64,000 bases of DNA from Dehalococcoidia bacterium (GCA_022825855.1 JAJDWB010000007.1:1-64000); one strand, 5' to 3'. Positions 17,292-25,986 are shown, counted from the first letter of the stretch. Program-made: numbers and translations. The notes: generated from the sequence alone by a model not told the origin.

Positions 17292-17483
17292 TCAGCGGCC
17301 AGCGCGGTCAGAGGGTGTCGAGCCACGCCGCAAACCGAGCTTCAGCTGTGTCACGTCGCGCTTAGGCTCGCCGAGTCCGACTTCGACGAACGGCAAGTCG
17401 CCAACGGCCCAGCCGATCTCTATGAGGCTGCTGGGCCACTGGACAGCGGGGGTATTGCGTAAGCCTTCGAAGGGAATGTGCAC
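17292..17483 (-). CDS. Possible short hypothetical ORF
   Basis: A 63-codon frame (MHIPFEGLRNTPAVQWPSSL...) inside the gap between the binding-protein fragment and the small secreted protein gene. The composition looks protein-like (IEIGWAVGDLPFVEVGLGEP) but I do not recognise it and see no good ribosome site. It may be a fragment of the foreign sequence that replaced the middle of the binding-protein gene. Confidence 0.25.
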   Translation of the reverse strand: MHIPFEGLRNTPAVQWPSSLIEIGWAVGDLPFVEVGLGEPKRDVTQLKLGLRRGSTPSDRAGR

Positions 17484-17517
17484 AACGGCGCTCAGCTGAG
17501 TGCGGCGGTCGGTGGCA

Positions 17518-17919
17518 TCACTGCCAACTGCACTTTTGGACGCTGACGAAGACAGTCGTGACTGTGATCACCACGCTCACAGTGCCGTCTCCATTGGAGA
17601 CCGGCGCCCTAGTGACTTTTGTTGTGGCGACCGGCTCGTAGTAACAAACTCGCTGCTTTGGCGCTGGCGGCGGCGGTGGTGGCGGCGCTTGGTGGTCTGC
17701 TATCGCTATGCCAGCTCCGACATTGCCGCCGCCGGGGGCGGAACCGCCGCCACAGAGTCCACCAAACCCCAGCACGAAGCAATCATCGCTGCTGGGAACT
17801 CCAGGAGTGCCTCCAGCTTGAGCGGGCTGCACCGCCACCAGCGCATAAGCGAGGAGTCCGGCGGCCACGGCGAGCAATGCCAGCAGCCTTGTGTTGTCAA
17901 TCGGCAGATTCATTTCCAA
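17518..17919 (-). CDS. Small secreted protein with proline-rich linker and four cysteines
   Basis: A 133-residue protein with a classical Sec signal peptide (LLALLAVAAGLLAYALVAVQ, then PAQAGG; cleavage likely after AQA at about residue 35). The mature part has a Gly-rich segment, a run of seven Pro, and four Cys arranged as SDDCF, GLCGG, RVCYY and QKCSW, which could form two disulfides. The C-terminal half (VSVVITVTTVFVSVQ) looks beta-rich. I do not recognise a family. It lies in the lower-GC stretch between two relics of binding-protein genes, on the same strand, where the missing middle of one of them would be. Start could also be the Met two codons downstream. Confidence 0.55.
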   Translation of the reverse strand: MEMNLPIDNTRLLALLAVAAGLLAYALVAVQPAQAGGTPGVPSSDDCFVLGFGGLCGGGSAPGGGNVGAGIAIADHQAPPPPPPPAPKQRVCYYEPVATTKVTRAPVSNGDGTVSVVITVTTVFVSVQKCSWQ

Positions 17920-17979
17920 TCCTCTCCGCGCGATTGCTGCGGGGCGATAGTCGCCGCCCCATGTCGCGAAAGCAAGGCA

Positions 17980-18039
17980 TTAGCGCGCGCCGCCTGATTC
18001 CCTTGCGACGCCCGCGATGCAAATGTTGCGTTCGCTCAT
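17980..18039 (-). pseudogene. Leader remnant of a substrate-binding protein gene (copy B)
   Basis: The ATG at 18039 begins MSERN as in the intact binding proteins, but after five codons the match ends and the frame stops after 19 codons. The 90 bases from 18027 to 18117 are a diverged duplicate of 16830-16920, covering start codon, untranslated leader and promoter-like region. Together with the C-terminal fragment at 16840-17277 this marks a second binding-protein gene that kept both ends and lost the middle. Confidence 0.65.
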
Positions 18040-18082
18040 CCGGAATCTCCCATTCGTGTCTCGCTCAGATTCGGATTGGCAG

Positions 18083-18113
18083 AGTGTAAGCGATTTAACA
18101 CCCACTGCGCCAA
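18083..18113 (-). promoter_or_regulatory. Candidate promoter of leader copy B
   Basis: TTGGCG (18113-18108) and TACACT (18088-18083) on the minus strand have the same spacing and surrounding sequence as the element upstream of copy A. Conservation between the duplicates is the main support. Confidence 0.35.
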
Positions 18114-18130
18114 TCAGTACCAAGAGCAGA

Positions 18131-18150
18131 CCCGCGTCGCACGACGCGGG
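18131..18150 (-). terminator. Hairpin after binding-protein gene
   Basis: A perfect inverted repeat CCCGCGTCG/CGACGCGGG with only two bases between the arms lies 33 bases beyond the stop of the binding-protein gene that ends at 18183. There is no T-run; a GC-rich terminator or RNA-stabilising hairpin is likely. Confidence 0.55.
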
Positions 18151-18182
18151 CCTGATCCTGGTTCAACGCCAGGAAGCTGCGG

Positions 18183-20195
18183 CTAGGTCGGGTACTCCTC
18201 GTGCGCGGTGTCGAGCCACAGCTCTTCGACGATCTTGTGGCCCTGGTGAGCGAACTGGTAGCCGTCGTCGATCACGTGGTACCAGGGCCAGGCTGCCTCG
18301 TTCGAGACCGGATTCATTACGCCCAGACCCGGCGAGAGCGACTCCCAACCCCAGTCCGGATGGATTCCGAGCTGGAGCTGGACCATCTCTTCGGAGAGCG
18401 CGCCCTTGGCCTCGATGTCGAGGGTGACTTTCATCTCCTCGGCGATCTCTGTCACGCGCGGGTTCTCGTAGCTGTAGAAGTTGGCCGAGGCGCCCGGAAC
18501 CCGACCGTTCAGCCAGTAGCTGGTCGGGTCGAGGTCCGACGGCGGATTGGTCCAGCACGGAATCTGTCCCGTCGAGGTGCCGTCAACGAGGCGCTGCAGC
18601 AGGACCGTATACGGGTCAATGCTGATCTCGACGCCGATCCCCATGGTCCCCTCGTACATGTTCTTCGCCGTTTCGACGATGCCCGGGTACCGCTGTTCCC
18701 AGACATCGGGCGCGAACAGGTAGATCGAGCGGCCCGTGTCGCGGAAGCCGGTCGCGTCCATCAACTCGTTGGCCTCTTGCAAGTCCTTGGCGCGATCCGC
18801 GCGGAAGCCCGGAATCTCCGTCATTTCCTCCTGCGACGGCGAATAGAACTCGGAGAACCAGGGGATCTCCTCCAGCACCGACGGCTTGGCCGAGCCCAGA
18901 TAGACCGTGTCGATCATCAGGTAGCGGTCGGTCGCCAGGTGGAACGCTGCTGCCAGGCGACGGTCGAGCCAGGGGTTGCCTTCGCCGTCCTCGCCCGGCC
19001 AGTCGGGGTTGTAGTTGGTGCGGATCATGATCGTGAATCCGCCGCCGACCGAGTGCCGCTGCATTTGCGGGAAGTCGTTCAACAAGGACTCGACGCGGCT
19101 GATGTTGAGCCAGGCGCCGTCCAGCTCCTTCGAACGCACTGCGGTCTCAATCGCCGTCTCGTCGAACAGGTTGTAGTACTCCATCCGGTCGACATACGGG
19201 AGCTGGCGGCCCCACTGGTCGTCCTTCCAGTAGTTGGGGTTGCGGTTGGCGACGAACACCTCGGTCGGCTCGTAGCTCTCGGCGATGAACGGACCGGAGC
19301 CGGCAACCCGCAGCGTCGTCGGATCGTCGCGCCATACGTCCGACTCCGTACCCCACTCCCTGATCGCTTCCGGCGCCGCCATCCAGCCGAACGGACGCAG
19401 GAAGGTGGCCGACAGGTAGGTGGAGTCGATGCCGTCGGAGGTGGTCAGCAGCGTGTGCTCGTCGACGGCCTCATGGGAAGCGATCTTGCGCCAGCTCGAC
19501 AGGCCCAGGAAGGTACCGTCTTCGGCGCCGGTCGAGTCGACGCCCGCGATGTTGCGATCGACGTTGACGGCGATGTCCTCGGCCGTGATGTTGCGCCCGC
19601 CCTCGGTTGGGTAGGCGTCATGCCAGGCGGCGCGGGGATTGATCTGGAAGATGTAGGTCGTCGGATCGGGGATCTCCGGCAAGGCGGCGATATCCGCCTC
19701 CATCTCCGACTTCTCCTTGTTCTTCCAGCGAATCAGGTTGTTGTAGAGCATCGAGTGCATGAACTGGGTCGGACCGAACACGCCGCGGTGCGGGTCCCAG
19801 TAGTCGTGCGTCTCGATCGTTGAGGAACGGCGCATCGTGCCGCCGTAGGTTGGCTGACCCTCGGTGCTGACCTGAGTCGCTTGCTGTTCGTCGTCCGAAG
19901 CGTCGGCTACGGTCTCTTGCTGGTCGGCTTGCTGAGCCGCCTGATCGGCGTCCTGCTGCTGGTCTTGCTGCTGCATCGCCTGCTGCTGCTGTTGCTGCCC
20001 GGCTTGCTGCTGCATCGCTTGTTGCTGTTGCTGCTGCGACTGTGCGACCTGAGCGACCGAGTCGTCGTCATCGTCACCGCAGCCGACCAGCGCCAATCCT
20101 GCCGCGCCGACGCCGGCGCGACCCGACGCGCGCAGCAGCGCCCGCCGGCTCATCTGCTTTCGCCTCATCCGTTGCCAGTAGTTGCGTTCGGTCAT
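18183..20195 (-). CDS. Peptide ABC transporter substrate-binding protein, Tat lipoprotein with Gln-rich linker
   Basis: A 670-residue SBP_bac_5-family protein. AAGGAG precedes the ATG of MTERNYWQRMRR by 7 bases. The Tat motif SRRALLRASG and lipobox LALVGC (Cys39) are followed by five Asp and a Gln-rich linker (QSQQQQQQAMQQQAGQQQQQ and onward) to about residue 110. The binding domain begins near YGGTMRRSSTIETHDYWDPH and ends LWLDTAHEEYPT. It would be a surface-anchored ligand receptor for one of the permease pairs. It is most like the next gene upstream (20364-22388), sharing long stretches such as DYWDPHRGVFGPTQFMH, so these two are recent duplicates. Confidence 0.93.
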   Translation of the reverse strand: MTERNYWQRMRRKQMSRRALLRASGRAGVGAAGLALVGCGDDDDDSVAQVAQSQQQQQQAMQQQAGQQQQQQAMQQQDQQQDADQAAQQADQQETVADASDDEQQATQVSTEGQPTYGGTMRRSSTIETHDYWDPHRGVFGPTQFMHSMLYNNLIRWKNKEKSEMEADIAALPEIPDPTTYIFQINPRAAWHDAYPTEGGRNITAEDIAVNVDRNIAGVDSTGAEDGTFLGLSSWRKIASHEAVDEHTLLTTSDGIDSTYLSATFLRPFGWMAAPEAIREWGTESDVWRDDPTTLRVAGSGPFIAESYEPTEVFVANRNPNYWKDDQWGRQLPYVDRMEYYNLFDETAIETAVRSKELDGAWLNISRVESLLNDFPQMQRHSVGGGFTIMIRTNYNPDWPGEDGEGNPWLDRRLAAAFHLATDRYLMIDTVYLGSAKPSVLEEIPWFSEFYSPSQEEMTEIPGFRADRAKDLQEANELMDATGFRDTGRSIYLFAPDVWEQRYPGIVETAKNMYEGTMGIGVEISIDPYTVLLQRLVDGTSTGQIPCWTNPPSDLDPTSYWLNGRVPGASANFYSYENPRVTEIAEEMKVTLDIEAKGALSEEMVQLQLGIHPDWGWESLSPGLGVMNPVSNEAAWPWYHVIDDGYQFAHQGHKIVEELWLDTAHEEYPT

Positions 20196-20303
20196 TCGCT
20201 TGCTCCTTCGCTCTGTGTCGGCAAGTTGCTAAAGTGTAGAGGCAACCACAGACACGAAACGCAACAGTTCGGATATCCGAAGAAAAGCGTTCGGGGCAAG
20301 GCG

Positions 20304-20340
20304 GCCAGCCCGCGACGAGGGACGCTCGTCGCGGGCTGGC
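20304..20340 (-). terminator. Strong 16-base-stem hairpin after binding-protein gene
   Basis: A perfect 16-base inverted repeat (GCCAGCCCGCGACGAG and its complement) around a 5-base loop lies 24 bases past the stop of the gene ending at 20364. It is the most stable hairpin in the window. It lacks a T-run on the minus strand; termination or 3'-end protection is the likely role. Confidence 0.65.
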
Positions 20341-20363
20341 GGAGATGTCGCTCGCGTCGCGAG

Positions 20364-22388
20364 CTAGGCCGGGTAGTCCGGGTGACTCGTGTCGAGCCAA
20401 CTGCCGTCGTACCGGTGCCCGGCGTGAGCGAACTGATAGATGTCCGGATCGGGGTTGAACCACGGCCAGTTGACGGTGTGGTTGATCGGATTCATCACAC
20501 CGATTGACGGCGCAATACCGTCCCAACCGGTGTCAGGGTGGACGCCCATCATGATCTGCACGACTTCGTCGGACATCACCTTCTTCTCTTCGAGATCGAG
20601 GGTGATCTTCATCTGCTCGGCCAGCTCGGTCACGCGTGGGTGCTCGTAGTGGTAGAGGTTTGACGAACCGCCCGGCACACGGCCGTTGAGCCACGTGCTG
20701 GTCGGGTCGAGGTCGGCCGGCGGGTTCGTCCAACTGGGACCGTCGCCGGGGTAGGTGCCCTCGACCAGCCGCTGGAGGACGACCGTGTACGGCTGGATGT
20801 CGATCTTCAGCTCGATCCCCATCGCCGACTCGTACATCGACTTGGTTGTCTCGGTGATGCCCGGGTAGCGCTCTTCCCACACATCGGGCAGGATGATGTC
20901 GAGCGTGCGGCCCGTGTCGCGGAAGCCGGTCGCATCCATCAGTTCGCTGACGAGCTGCAGTTCCGCTTCGCGGTCCGGCCGGTATCCAGGCCAGGTAATC
21001 AGCTCGTCCTCGGGCGGCGACCAGAAGGCGCTGAACCAGGGGGTCTCGGGCAGCGCCGACGGCTTGGCCGAACCCAGATAGACCGTGTCGATCATCAGGA
21101 ACCGGTCAGTGGCGACGTGGAAGGCGGCCCACATGCGGCGATCGAGCCACGGGTTGCCTTCGCCATCCTCGCCGGGCCAGTCGGGGTTGAAGTTCGTGCG
21201 GCACTGAATGGTGAAGCCGCCCGCCGTGATGCGGCGATCCAGGTCGGGGAAATCGCCCATCAGCGAATCGACGCGGGCGATGTTCAGGCCCACCGTGTCG
21301 ATCTGCTTGGAGCGGAACGCCGTCTCGGTTGCGGTCTCGTCGAACAGATTGACGTACTCGAAGCCGTCCGGATAGGGCAGCTGATTGCCCTGCGCGTCGT
21401 ACTTCCAATAGTCCGGGTTGCGACGGACGACAAATCGTTCGTTGGGGTCGAAGAACTCGGCGATGTACGGCCCCGATCCGGCGACGCGCAGTACGGTCTG
21501 CTCGTCGCGCCAGAGGTCGGTATCAAGTCCCCAAGCCTGGATGCCCTCGGGCGCCGCCTGCCAGCCGAACGGATTGAGGAACGACGCCGACAGGAAGGTG
21601 GAGTCGACCCCCTCGGAGGTGATCCGCAGCGTACGGTCGTCGACTGCTTCCTCGGTGGCGATCTTGCGCCAGCTCGTGGAGGACAGGAAGGTGCTGTCCT
21701 CCACGCCGGTGGAGTCGAACGCGTCTTTCTGACGCTGGATGTTGAAACGCAGGTCTTCCGCCGTCACGGCCCGTCCACCCTCGGTGGGGAAGGCGTCGTG
21801 CCAGCGGGCCCCGTCGGTCACGTTGAAGATGTACGTGCTGCCGTCGGGAATCTCGGGCAGGTTCGCCAGGTCGTACTCCATCTCCGCCTTTTCCTTGTTC
21901 TTCCAGCGGATGATGTAGTTGTAGACCCAGCCGTGCATGAACTGCGTGGGTCCGAAGACGCCCCGGTGCGGGTCCCAGTAGTCGTGCGTGCTGACCGGTC
22001 CGGAGATCTTCAGCGTGCCGCCGTACTGCGGCTGCGGCGCGTCGGAGACGACCTGCTGCTGCTCGTCCTGCTGCTGGGCCATCTGCTCCTGCTGATCGGC
22101 CTGATCGGCCTGCTGCATGGCCTGCTGTTGCTGTTGCTGCTGGTCCTGCTGCTGCATGGCCTGCTGCTGTTGTTGCTGCTGGTCCTGCTGCTGCATCGCC
22201 TGTTGCTGCTGTTGCTGCGGCTGGGCGACCTGAGCGACCGAGTCGTCATCGTCGTCGCCGCAGCCGACCAGCGCCAACCCAGCGGCGCCGACACCGGCGC
22301 GGCCGGAGGCGCGCAACAGCGCACGCCGGCTCATCTGCTTGCGGCGCATGCGCTGCCAGTAGCTGCGGCCATCTTGTCGCTCTGTCAT
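20364..22388 (-). CDS. Peptide ABC transporter substrate-binding protein, Tat lipoprotein with long Gln-rich linker
   Basis: A 674-residue SBP_bac_5-family protein. The start at 22388 is chosen because GGAGG lies 7 bases upstream and the product then begins MTERQDGRSYWQRMRRKQMS like its relatives; an ATG 63 bases upstream lacks this. Tat motif SRRALLRASG and lipobox Cys43 are followed by DDDDD and a linker with repeated QQQQQQAMQQQDQ units to about residue 125, the most regular of the four. The binding domain starts near YGGTLKISGPVSTHDYWDPH and the protein ends WLDTSHPDYPA. Likely a membrane-anchored receptor for peptides or similar ligands. Confidence 0.93.
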   Translation of the reverse strand: MTERQDGRSYWQRMRRKQMSRRALLRASGRAGVGAAGLALVGCGDDDDDSVAQVAQPQQQQQQAMQQQDQQQQQQQAMQQQDQQQQQQQAMQQADQADQQEQMAQQQDEQQQVVSDAPQPQYGGTLKISGPVSTHDYWDPHRGVFGPTQFMHGWVYNYIIRWKNKEKAEMEYDLANLPEIPDGSTYIFNVTDGARWHDAFPTEGGRAVTAEDLRFNIQRQKDAFDSTGVEDSTFLSSTSWRKIATEEAVDDRTLRITSEGVDSTFLSASFLNPFGWQAAPEGIQAWGLDTDLWRDEQTVLRVAGSGPYIAEFFDPNERFVVRRNPDYWKYDAQGNQLPYPDGFEYVNLFDETATETAFRSKQIDTVGLNIARVDSLMGDFPDLDRRITAGGFTIQCRTNFNPDWPGEDGEGNPWLDRRMWAAFHVATDRFLMIDTVYLGSAKPSALPETPWFSAFWSPPEDELITWPGYRPDREAELQLVSELMDATGFRDTGRTLDIILPDVWEERYPGITETTKSMYESAMGIELKIDIQPYTVVLQRLVEGTYPGDGPSWTNPPADLDPTSTWLNGRVPGGSSNLYHYEHPRVTELAEQMKITLDLEEKKVMSDEVVQIMMGVHPDTGWDGIAPSIGVMNPINHTVNWPWFNPDPDIYQFAHAGHRYDGSWLDTSHPDYPA

Positions 22389-22527
22389 CGGTGTCCTCCA
22401 AGAAACTCCATCGACCGTCCAGAGGTGGGGAAAAGCTAGCGCTTCTATCACACGTTTGCAAAGTAGACAACACCGCGGCCAAACGGCACACGGCGTTCAC
22501 GCGTCCTCGATGCGATCGACGACCGAC

Positions 22528-24546
22528 TTACGCGGGGTAGTCGGGGTGGTGGACGTCGATCCAGGTGTCGTCGTGGCGGTGCGAGTCATGGGCGAACTGC
22601 AGCGAATCCTCGCCGCGGTGGATAAAGGGCCACCAGATCGCCCGCGTGATCTCGTTCATCACGCCGGGCGTCGGCGATATGCCGTCGATTCCGTGGTCGG
22701 GATGGGTACCGAACAGGATGCGTTGCGCCTCGCGCGCCAGTTCGCGGCGCGTTTCGATGTCGAGCGTCACCCGCATCCGGCGCACGATCTCGGCGAACGG
22801 CTCGTAGTCGTAGAAGAAGTAGTTCCAGCTCCCGCCCGGCAGGAAGCGATTGGCATAGGCGGTTGTCGGATCGAGCTCGACCGGCGCGTTGGTCCACTGC
22901 GGACCGGAGCCCGGATAGGTGCCGTCGATCAGACGCTGCAAGAGGAGCGGAAACGGTTCGAGATCGAACTGCACATTCAGCCCCAGGGCGTCGTGGTACA
23001 TGGCCCGCTCGGTCTCGATCACGCCTGAGTAGGTCACTTCCCAGAACTCGGGCGCGATCAGTTGCAGGGGCCGCTCCTTGTCGTAGCCCGAGGCGTCCAA
23101 CAGCGCCCGCGCCTCGAGGATGTCCGCCTCGCGATTGGGCCGAAATCCAGGCGTCGACAGCAACTCGTCCTCGTCAATCGACCAGTAGGTGTTGAACCAT
23201 GGGGTGTCTTCCTGGCCGGTCGGTTTGCCGGCGCCGAGGTAGACCGAGTCGATCATCTGGAAGCGGTCGACCGCCAGATGCAGGGCCTGGCAAAAGCGTC
23301 GATCGAGGTACGGGTTGCCGAGGCCGTCCCATCCGCTCCAGTCTCGGTTGAAGTTGAACCACCCGGTGATCACGGTGTAGCCAAGCGGCACGGTTCCGGT
23401 GGGATGTTCGGGGAAGTCCGAGGAGAGCGACTGCGTCTGCAGGGAAGAGAGCGGGAAGCCGCCGATGCTGATCTCCCTGCTCCGGTAGGCGGTCTCGATC
23501 GCTGTCGGGTCTTCCAGGCTGGCCAGGGTGACGCTGTCGAAGTAGGGCAGCGGGAACCCATCCAATCCCGGCTTCCAGTAGCGCGGATTGCGCTCGAGGA
23601 AGAGACCGATGTCCGGGTCGTAGGACCGGGGAATGGTCATCCCGGTCCCGCTGGACAGTTCGATGTTGCCGGGCTCGTCGCGCCAGCGATCTCCGAACTC
23701 GGAGATCGCCTCCGGCGAGGTAATCCAGCCGAAGGGGCCCAGCGGCACGCTGAGCCAGGTTGCGTCGGGACCGTCGGTCCGGGCGATGAACGTCATGTCG
23801 TCCGGAGTCTCCATGGACGCGGTCTTCGCGTAGGAGTCGCCGTGAGGGAAGGTGCCGTCCTGTGCGCCGGTCGAGTCCGTGCCGTCGATGTGACGCTGCA
23901 CGTTGACGCGGATGTCCTCCGATGTGACCATCCGCCCGTCCTCGGTGGGGAACTCGTCCCAGAATCGCGCGCCCTGGTCGACGCGGAACAGGTACGTTTC
24001 TTCGTCGGGCGTCTCGGGCAAGCTGCAGATATCGGCTTCCATCACGGCGTCGGACTTGTTTCGCCAACGCACGATGTTGTTCATGTAGAAGCCCATCCAG
24101 AACTGCGTGCTGCCGAACACGGCGCGATGGGGGTCGAAGTAGTCATGCGCCCGAGCCGGAGTGGACAGGCGCAGGTCTCCACCTCTCGACACCTGGCTCA
24201 CCGCCGCCTGCTGCTTCTGCGACTGCTGCCCGCGCGTCTGTTGCGGCTGTGACTGGGACTGACCTTCGTTCGCAGTCTGTTCTTGCTGATCGGCCTGCTG
24301 CGCCTCGCGTTCGGCGTCCTCGCGCTGACTGGCCGGCGACGCCGCTCGTATCTGAGGTTGATCCTGCGCCTGGGCGGGTTGCTCCACGACCACTTCGGTC
24401 ACGGCGTCGGCCGCGTCCTGGCCGTCACCGCAGCCGACCAGCGGCAGCGCCGCCGCTCCGATGCCGGCTCGACCGGCGGCACCCAGCAGCGCCCGACGGC
24501 TGACGCGCCTGGCTGCGAGCCGATGCCAATAGCTCCGCTCTCCCAC
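22528..24546 (-). CDS. Peptide ABC transporter substrate-binding protein, Tat lipoprotein, divergent copy
   Basis: A 672-residue SBP_bac_5-family protein, the first gene of the minus-strand transporter locus. A GTG at 24546 is preferred as start: it gives MGERSYWHRL in register with the other copies and has GGAG just upstream, whereas the ATG 78 bases further up would add an unrelated extension. Tat motif SRRALLGAAG and lipobox LPLVGC (Cys39) are present, but the poly-Asp run is absent (GDGQDAADAV) and the linker is only moderately Gln-rich (QQADQQEQTANEGQSQSQPQ). It ends WIDVHHPDYPA. The next gene is divergent, so a promoter must lie in the 100-base gap; TATACT on the minus strand at 24578-24573 is a candidate -10. 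Confidence 0.92.
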   Translation of the reverse strand: MGERSYWHRLAARRVSRRALLGAAGRAGIGAAALPLVGCGDGQDAADAVTEVVVEQPAQAQDQPQIRAASPASQREDAEREAQQADQQEQTANEGQSQSQPQQTRGQQSQKQQAAVSQVSRGGDLRLSTPARAHDYFDPHRAVFGSTQFWMGFYMNNIVRWRNKSDAVMEADICSLPETPDEETYLFRVDQGARFWDEFPTEDGRMVTSEDIRVNVQRHIDGTDSTGAQDGTFPHGDSYAKTASMETPDDMTFIARTDGPDATWLSVPLGPFGWITSPEAISEFGDRWRDEPGNIELSSGTGMTIPRSYDPDIGLFLERNPRYWKPGLDGFPLPYFDSVTLASLEDPTAIETAYRSREISIGGFPLSSLQTQSLSSDFPEHPTGTVPLGYTVITGWFNFNRDWSGWDGLGNPYLDRRFCQALHLAVDRFQMIDSVYLGAGKPTGQEDTPWFNTYWSIDEDELLSTPGFRPNREADILEARALLDASGYDKERPLQLIAPEFWEVTYSGVIETERAMYHDALGLNVQFDLEPFPLLLQRLIDGTYPGSGPQWTNAPVELDPTTAYANRFLPGGSWNYFFYDYEPFAEIVRRMRVTLDIETRRELAREAQRILFGTHPDHGIDGISPTPGVMNEITRAIWWPFIHRGEDSLQFAHDSHRHDDTWIDVHHPDYPA

Positions 24547-24646
24547 ACTCCACTCCAATCGGAGGTGGCGCGAGTATAGAGAGTTCGAGGTCGCCGACCG
24601 CGGGGTTTGCCATCCATCAGACACACATGACGACTACCCTGCGGAC

Positions 24647-25474
24647 ATGACGCAACCCCCACCCGACATGCCCTCCAGTCCCGAGGAGTACCTCGCCGAA
24701 CTTCAGCGGCAGGTGTTCGACGGCTGGGAGCAGGGCGCCGATTTCTTCGACGAGCGCTGGGGCGACCAGGGCGACGAGTTTCATCACGGCGTCTTCGCGC
24801 CTGCGGCGGAGCGCATGCTCGGACTCGAGCACGGCGCCCGAGTGCTCGAACTGGCCTGCGGCAACGGCGGATTCGCCCGCCGACTCGGGCGACAGGGCAT
24901 CCAGGTATTGGCCACCGACCTCTCCCCGGCGCTGATCGCCCATGCCGAGCGGCGCACCGAGACGATCTCCGACCAGGCGGTCGATGTCAGCTACCAGGTG
25001 GTCGACGCAACCGCCGAGCGGCAGATCGTCAACTGCGGCGGGCCGTTCGACGCCGCGGTCTGCATCATGGGCGCGATGTCGATGCCGGCCCTGCGGCCGA
25101 TGTTCGGCGGGGTCTGGCGGGTGCTCAAGCCGCGGGGCATCTTCGTGCTGATCACCCTGCATCCCAGCTTCGCCACCTCGGGCTACCGGTTCGCCAAGTC
25201 CGAGGAGGAGGACGAGCCGCACGGCCTCACGATCACTCGCTATCTCTCGCGTTACGTCACCCATGGCGTGACCAACAGCCAGCAGAAGGAGCCGCAGATC
25301 TACTTCCACCGGCCGTTGAACGAACTGCTCGCGGACGCGTTCGCATCGGGACTCGTGCTGGACGGGATGGAGGAGCTGGCGGCGCCGGAGCAGCCGATGG
25401 CGGAGTCGCGGCTGATGTGGAACGTGCTGCCCGAGATTCCGATGGCGATCGCTTTGCGCTTTCGCCGGCCCTGA
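24647..25474 (+). CDS. Class I SAM-dependent methyltransferase
   Basis: A 275-residue cytoplasmic methyltransferase. Motif I for S-adenosylmethionine binding is RVLELACGNGGFARRLGRQG at about residues 65-84, followed by an acidic residue at the end of strand 2 (LATDLSPALI) and CIMGAMSMPALRPMF in the motif IV-V region, then GVWRVLKPRGIFVLITLHPS as in ubiquinone/menaquinone-type methyltransferases. The acceptor substrate is unknown. It is divergent from the binding-protein gene and 13 bases before the small gene that follows, which is probably co-transcribed. Confidence 0.88.
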   Translation: MTQPPPDMPSSPEEYLAELQRQVFDGWEQGADFFDERWGDQGDEFHHGVFAPAAERMLGLEHGARVLELACGNGGFARRLGRQGIQVLATDLSPALIAHAERRTETISDQAVDVSYQVVDATAERQIVNCGGPFDAAVCIMGAMSMPALRPMFGGVWRVLKPRGIFVLITLHPSFATSGYRFAKSEEEDEPHGLTITRYLSRYVTHGVTNSQQKEPQIYFHRPLNELLADAFASGLVLDGMEELAAPEQPMAESRLMWNVLPEIPMAIALRFRRP

Positions 25475-25487
25475 TTGGAGCGGATCC

Positions 25488-25946
25488 GTGTTCGTGATTG
25501 GCCTGGGCGAGGTCTTCGTGCTCGCGGTGATTCGCCCGCTGCGGTTGCTGCTGGGCGGTCGACGAACGCCATTCGGCCGGGGCATGCTGCGGATTGAGAA
25601 CTGGATTCTGCATCACCTGCACATCATGGGCGCCGAGTCGAGGATTCGTTACGAGGTCGAGCTGCACGGCCAGGCTTCGGGTTTCCTGGCCGAGGGTCTG
25701 AGCAATCAGACCAACGTGATGCAGAACATGGACGACACCATGACCCGCATCCGGGGCGAGACCGGCGCCGACCATCACGCCTCGTTGGAGGAGTCGAAGC
25801 GCGACGACGGTCCACTGCTGAGGCGGGGACAGCGGCAGGTCGAGTCGCGCGGCGGTGAACGCTCGGACGACATTCACAAGGCCATGCTGGAAGCGCAGCG
25901 GCGGAAGGACCAGGAAACCGAACGCGCCCGCCGGCGGCGACGCTAG
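25488..25946 (+). CDS. Small protein with hydrophobic N-terminus and charged helical tail
   Basis: A 152-residue product from a GTG start, 13 bases after the methyltransferase. The N-terminus FVIGLGEVFVLAVIRPLRLL could be one membrane segment or an amphipathic anchor. The rest is polar and helical, ending in a very basic, Arg/Lys/Glu-rich tail (AMLEAQRRKDQETERARRRR). I do not recognise a family. Likely a membrane-associated protein facing the cytoplasm. Confidence 0.6.
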   Translation: MFVIGLGEVFVLAVIRPLRLLLGGRRTPFGRGMLRIENWILHHLHIMGAESRIRYEVELHGQASGFLAEGLSNQTNVMQNMDDTMTRIRGETGADHHASLEESKRDDGPLLRRGQRQVESRGGERSDDIHKAMLEAQRRKDQETERARRRRR

Positions 25947-25986
25947 CGTGTGCGCCCTTCGCGGGCCTGTCACCTGAGAACTCCGG

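Noticed and set aside
16178-18117. Insertion sequence as cause of the broken binding-protein genes
   Set aside because: No transposase fragment, terminal inverted repeat pair or target-site duplication could be seen around the breakpoints.
19881-22439. Leu-rich plus-strand frames that look like membrane proteins
   Set aside because: They are the reverse strand of the Gln-rich linkers (CAG/CAA read as CTG/TTG) and of the binding domains.
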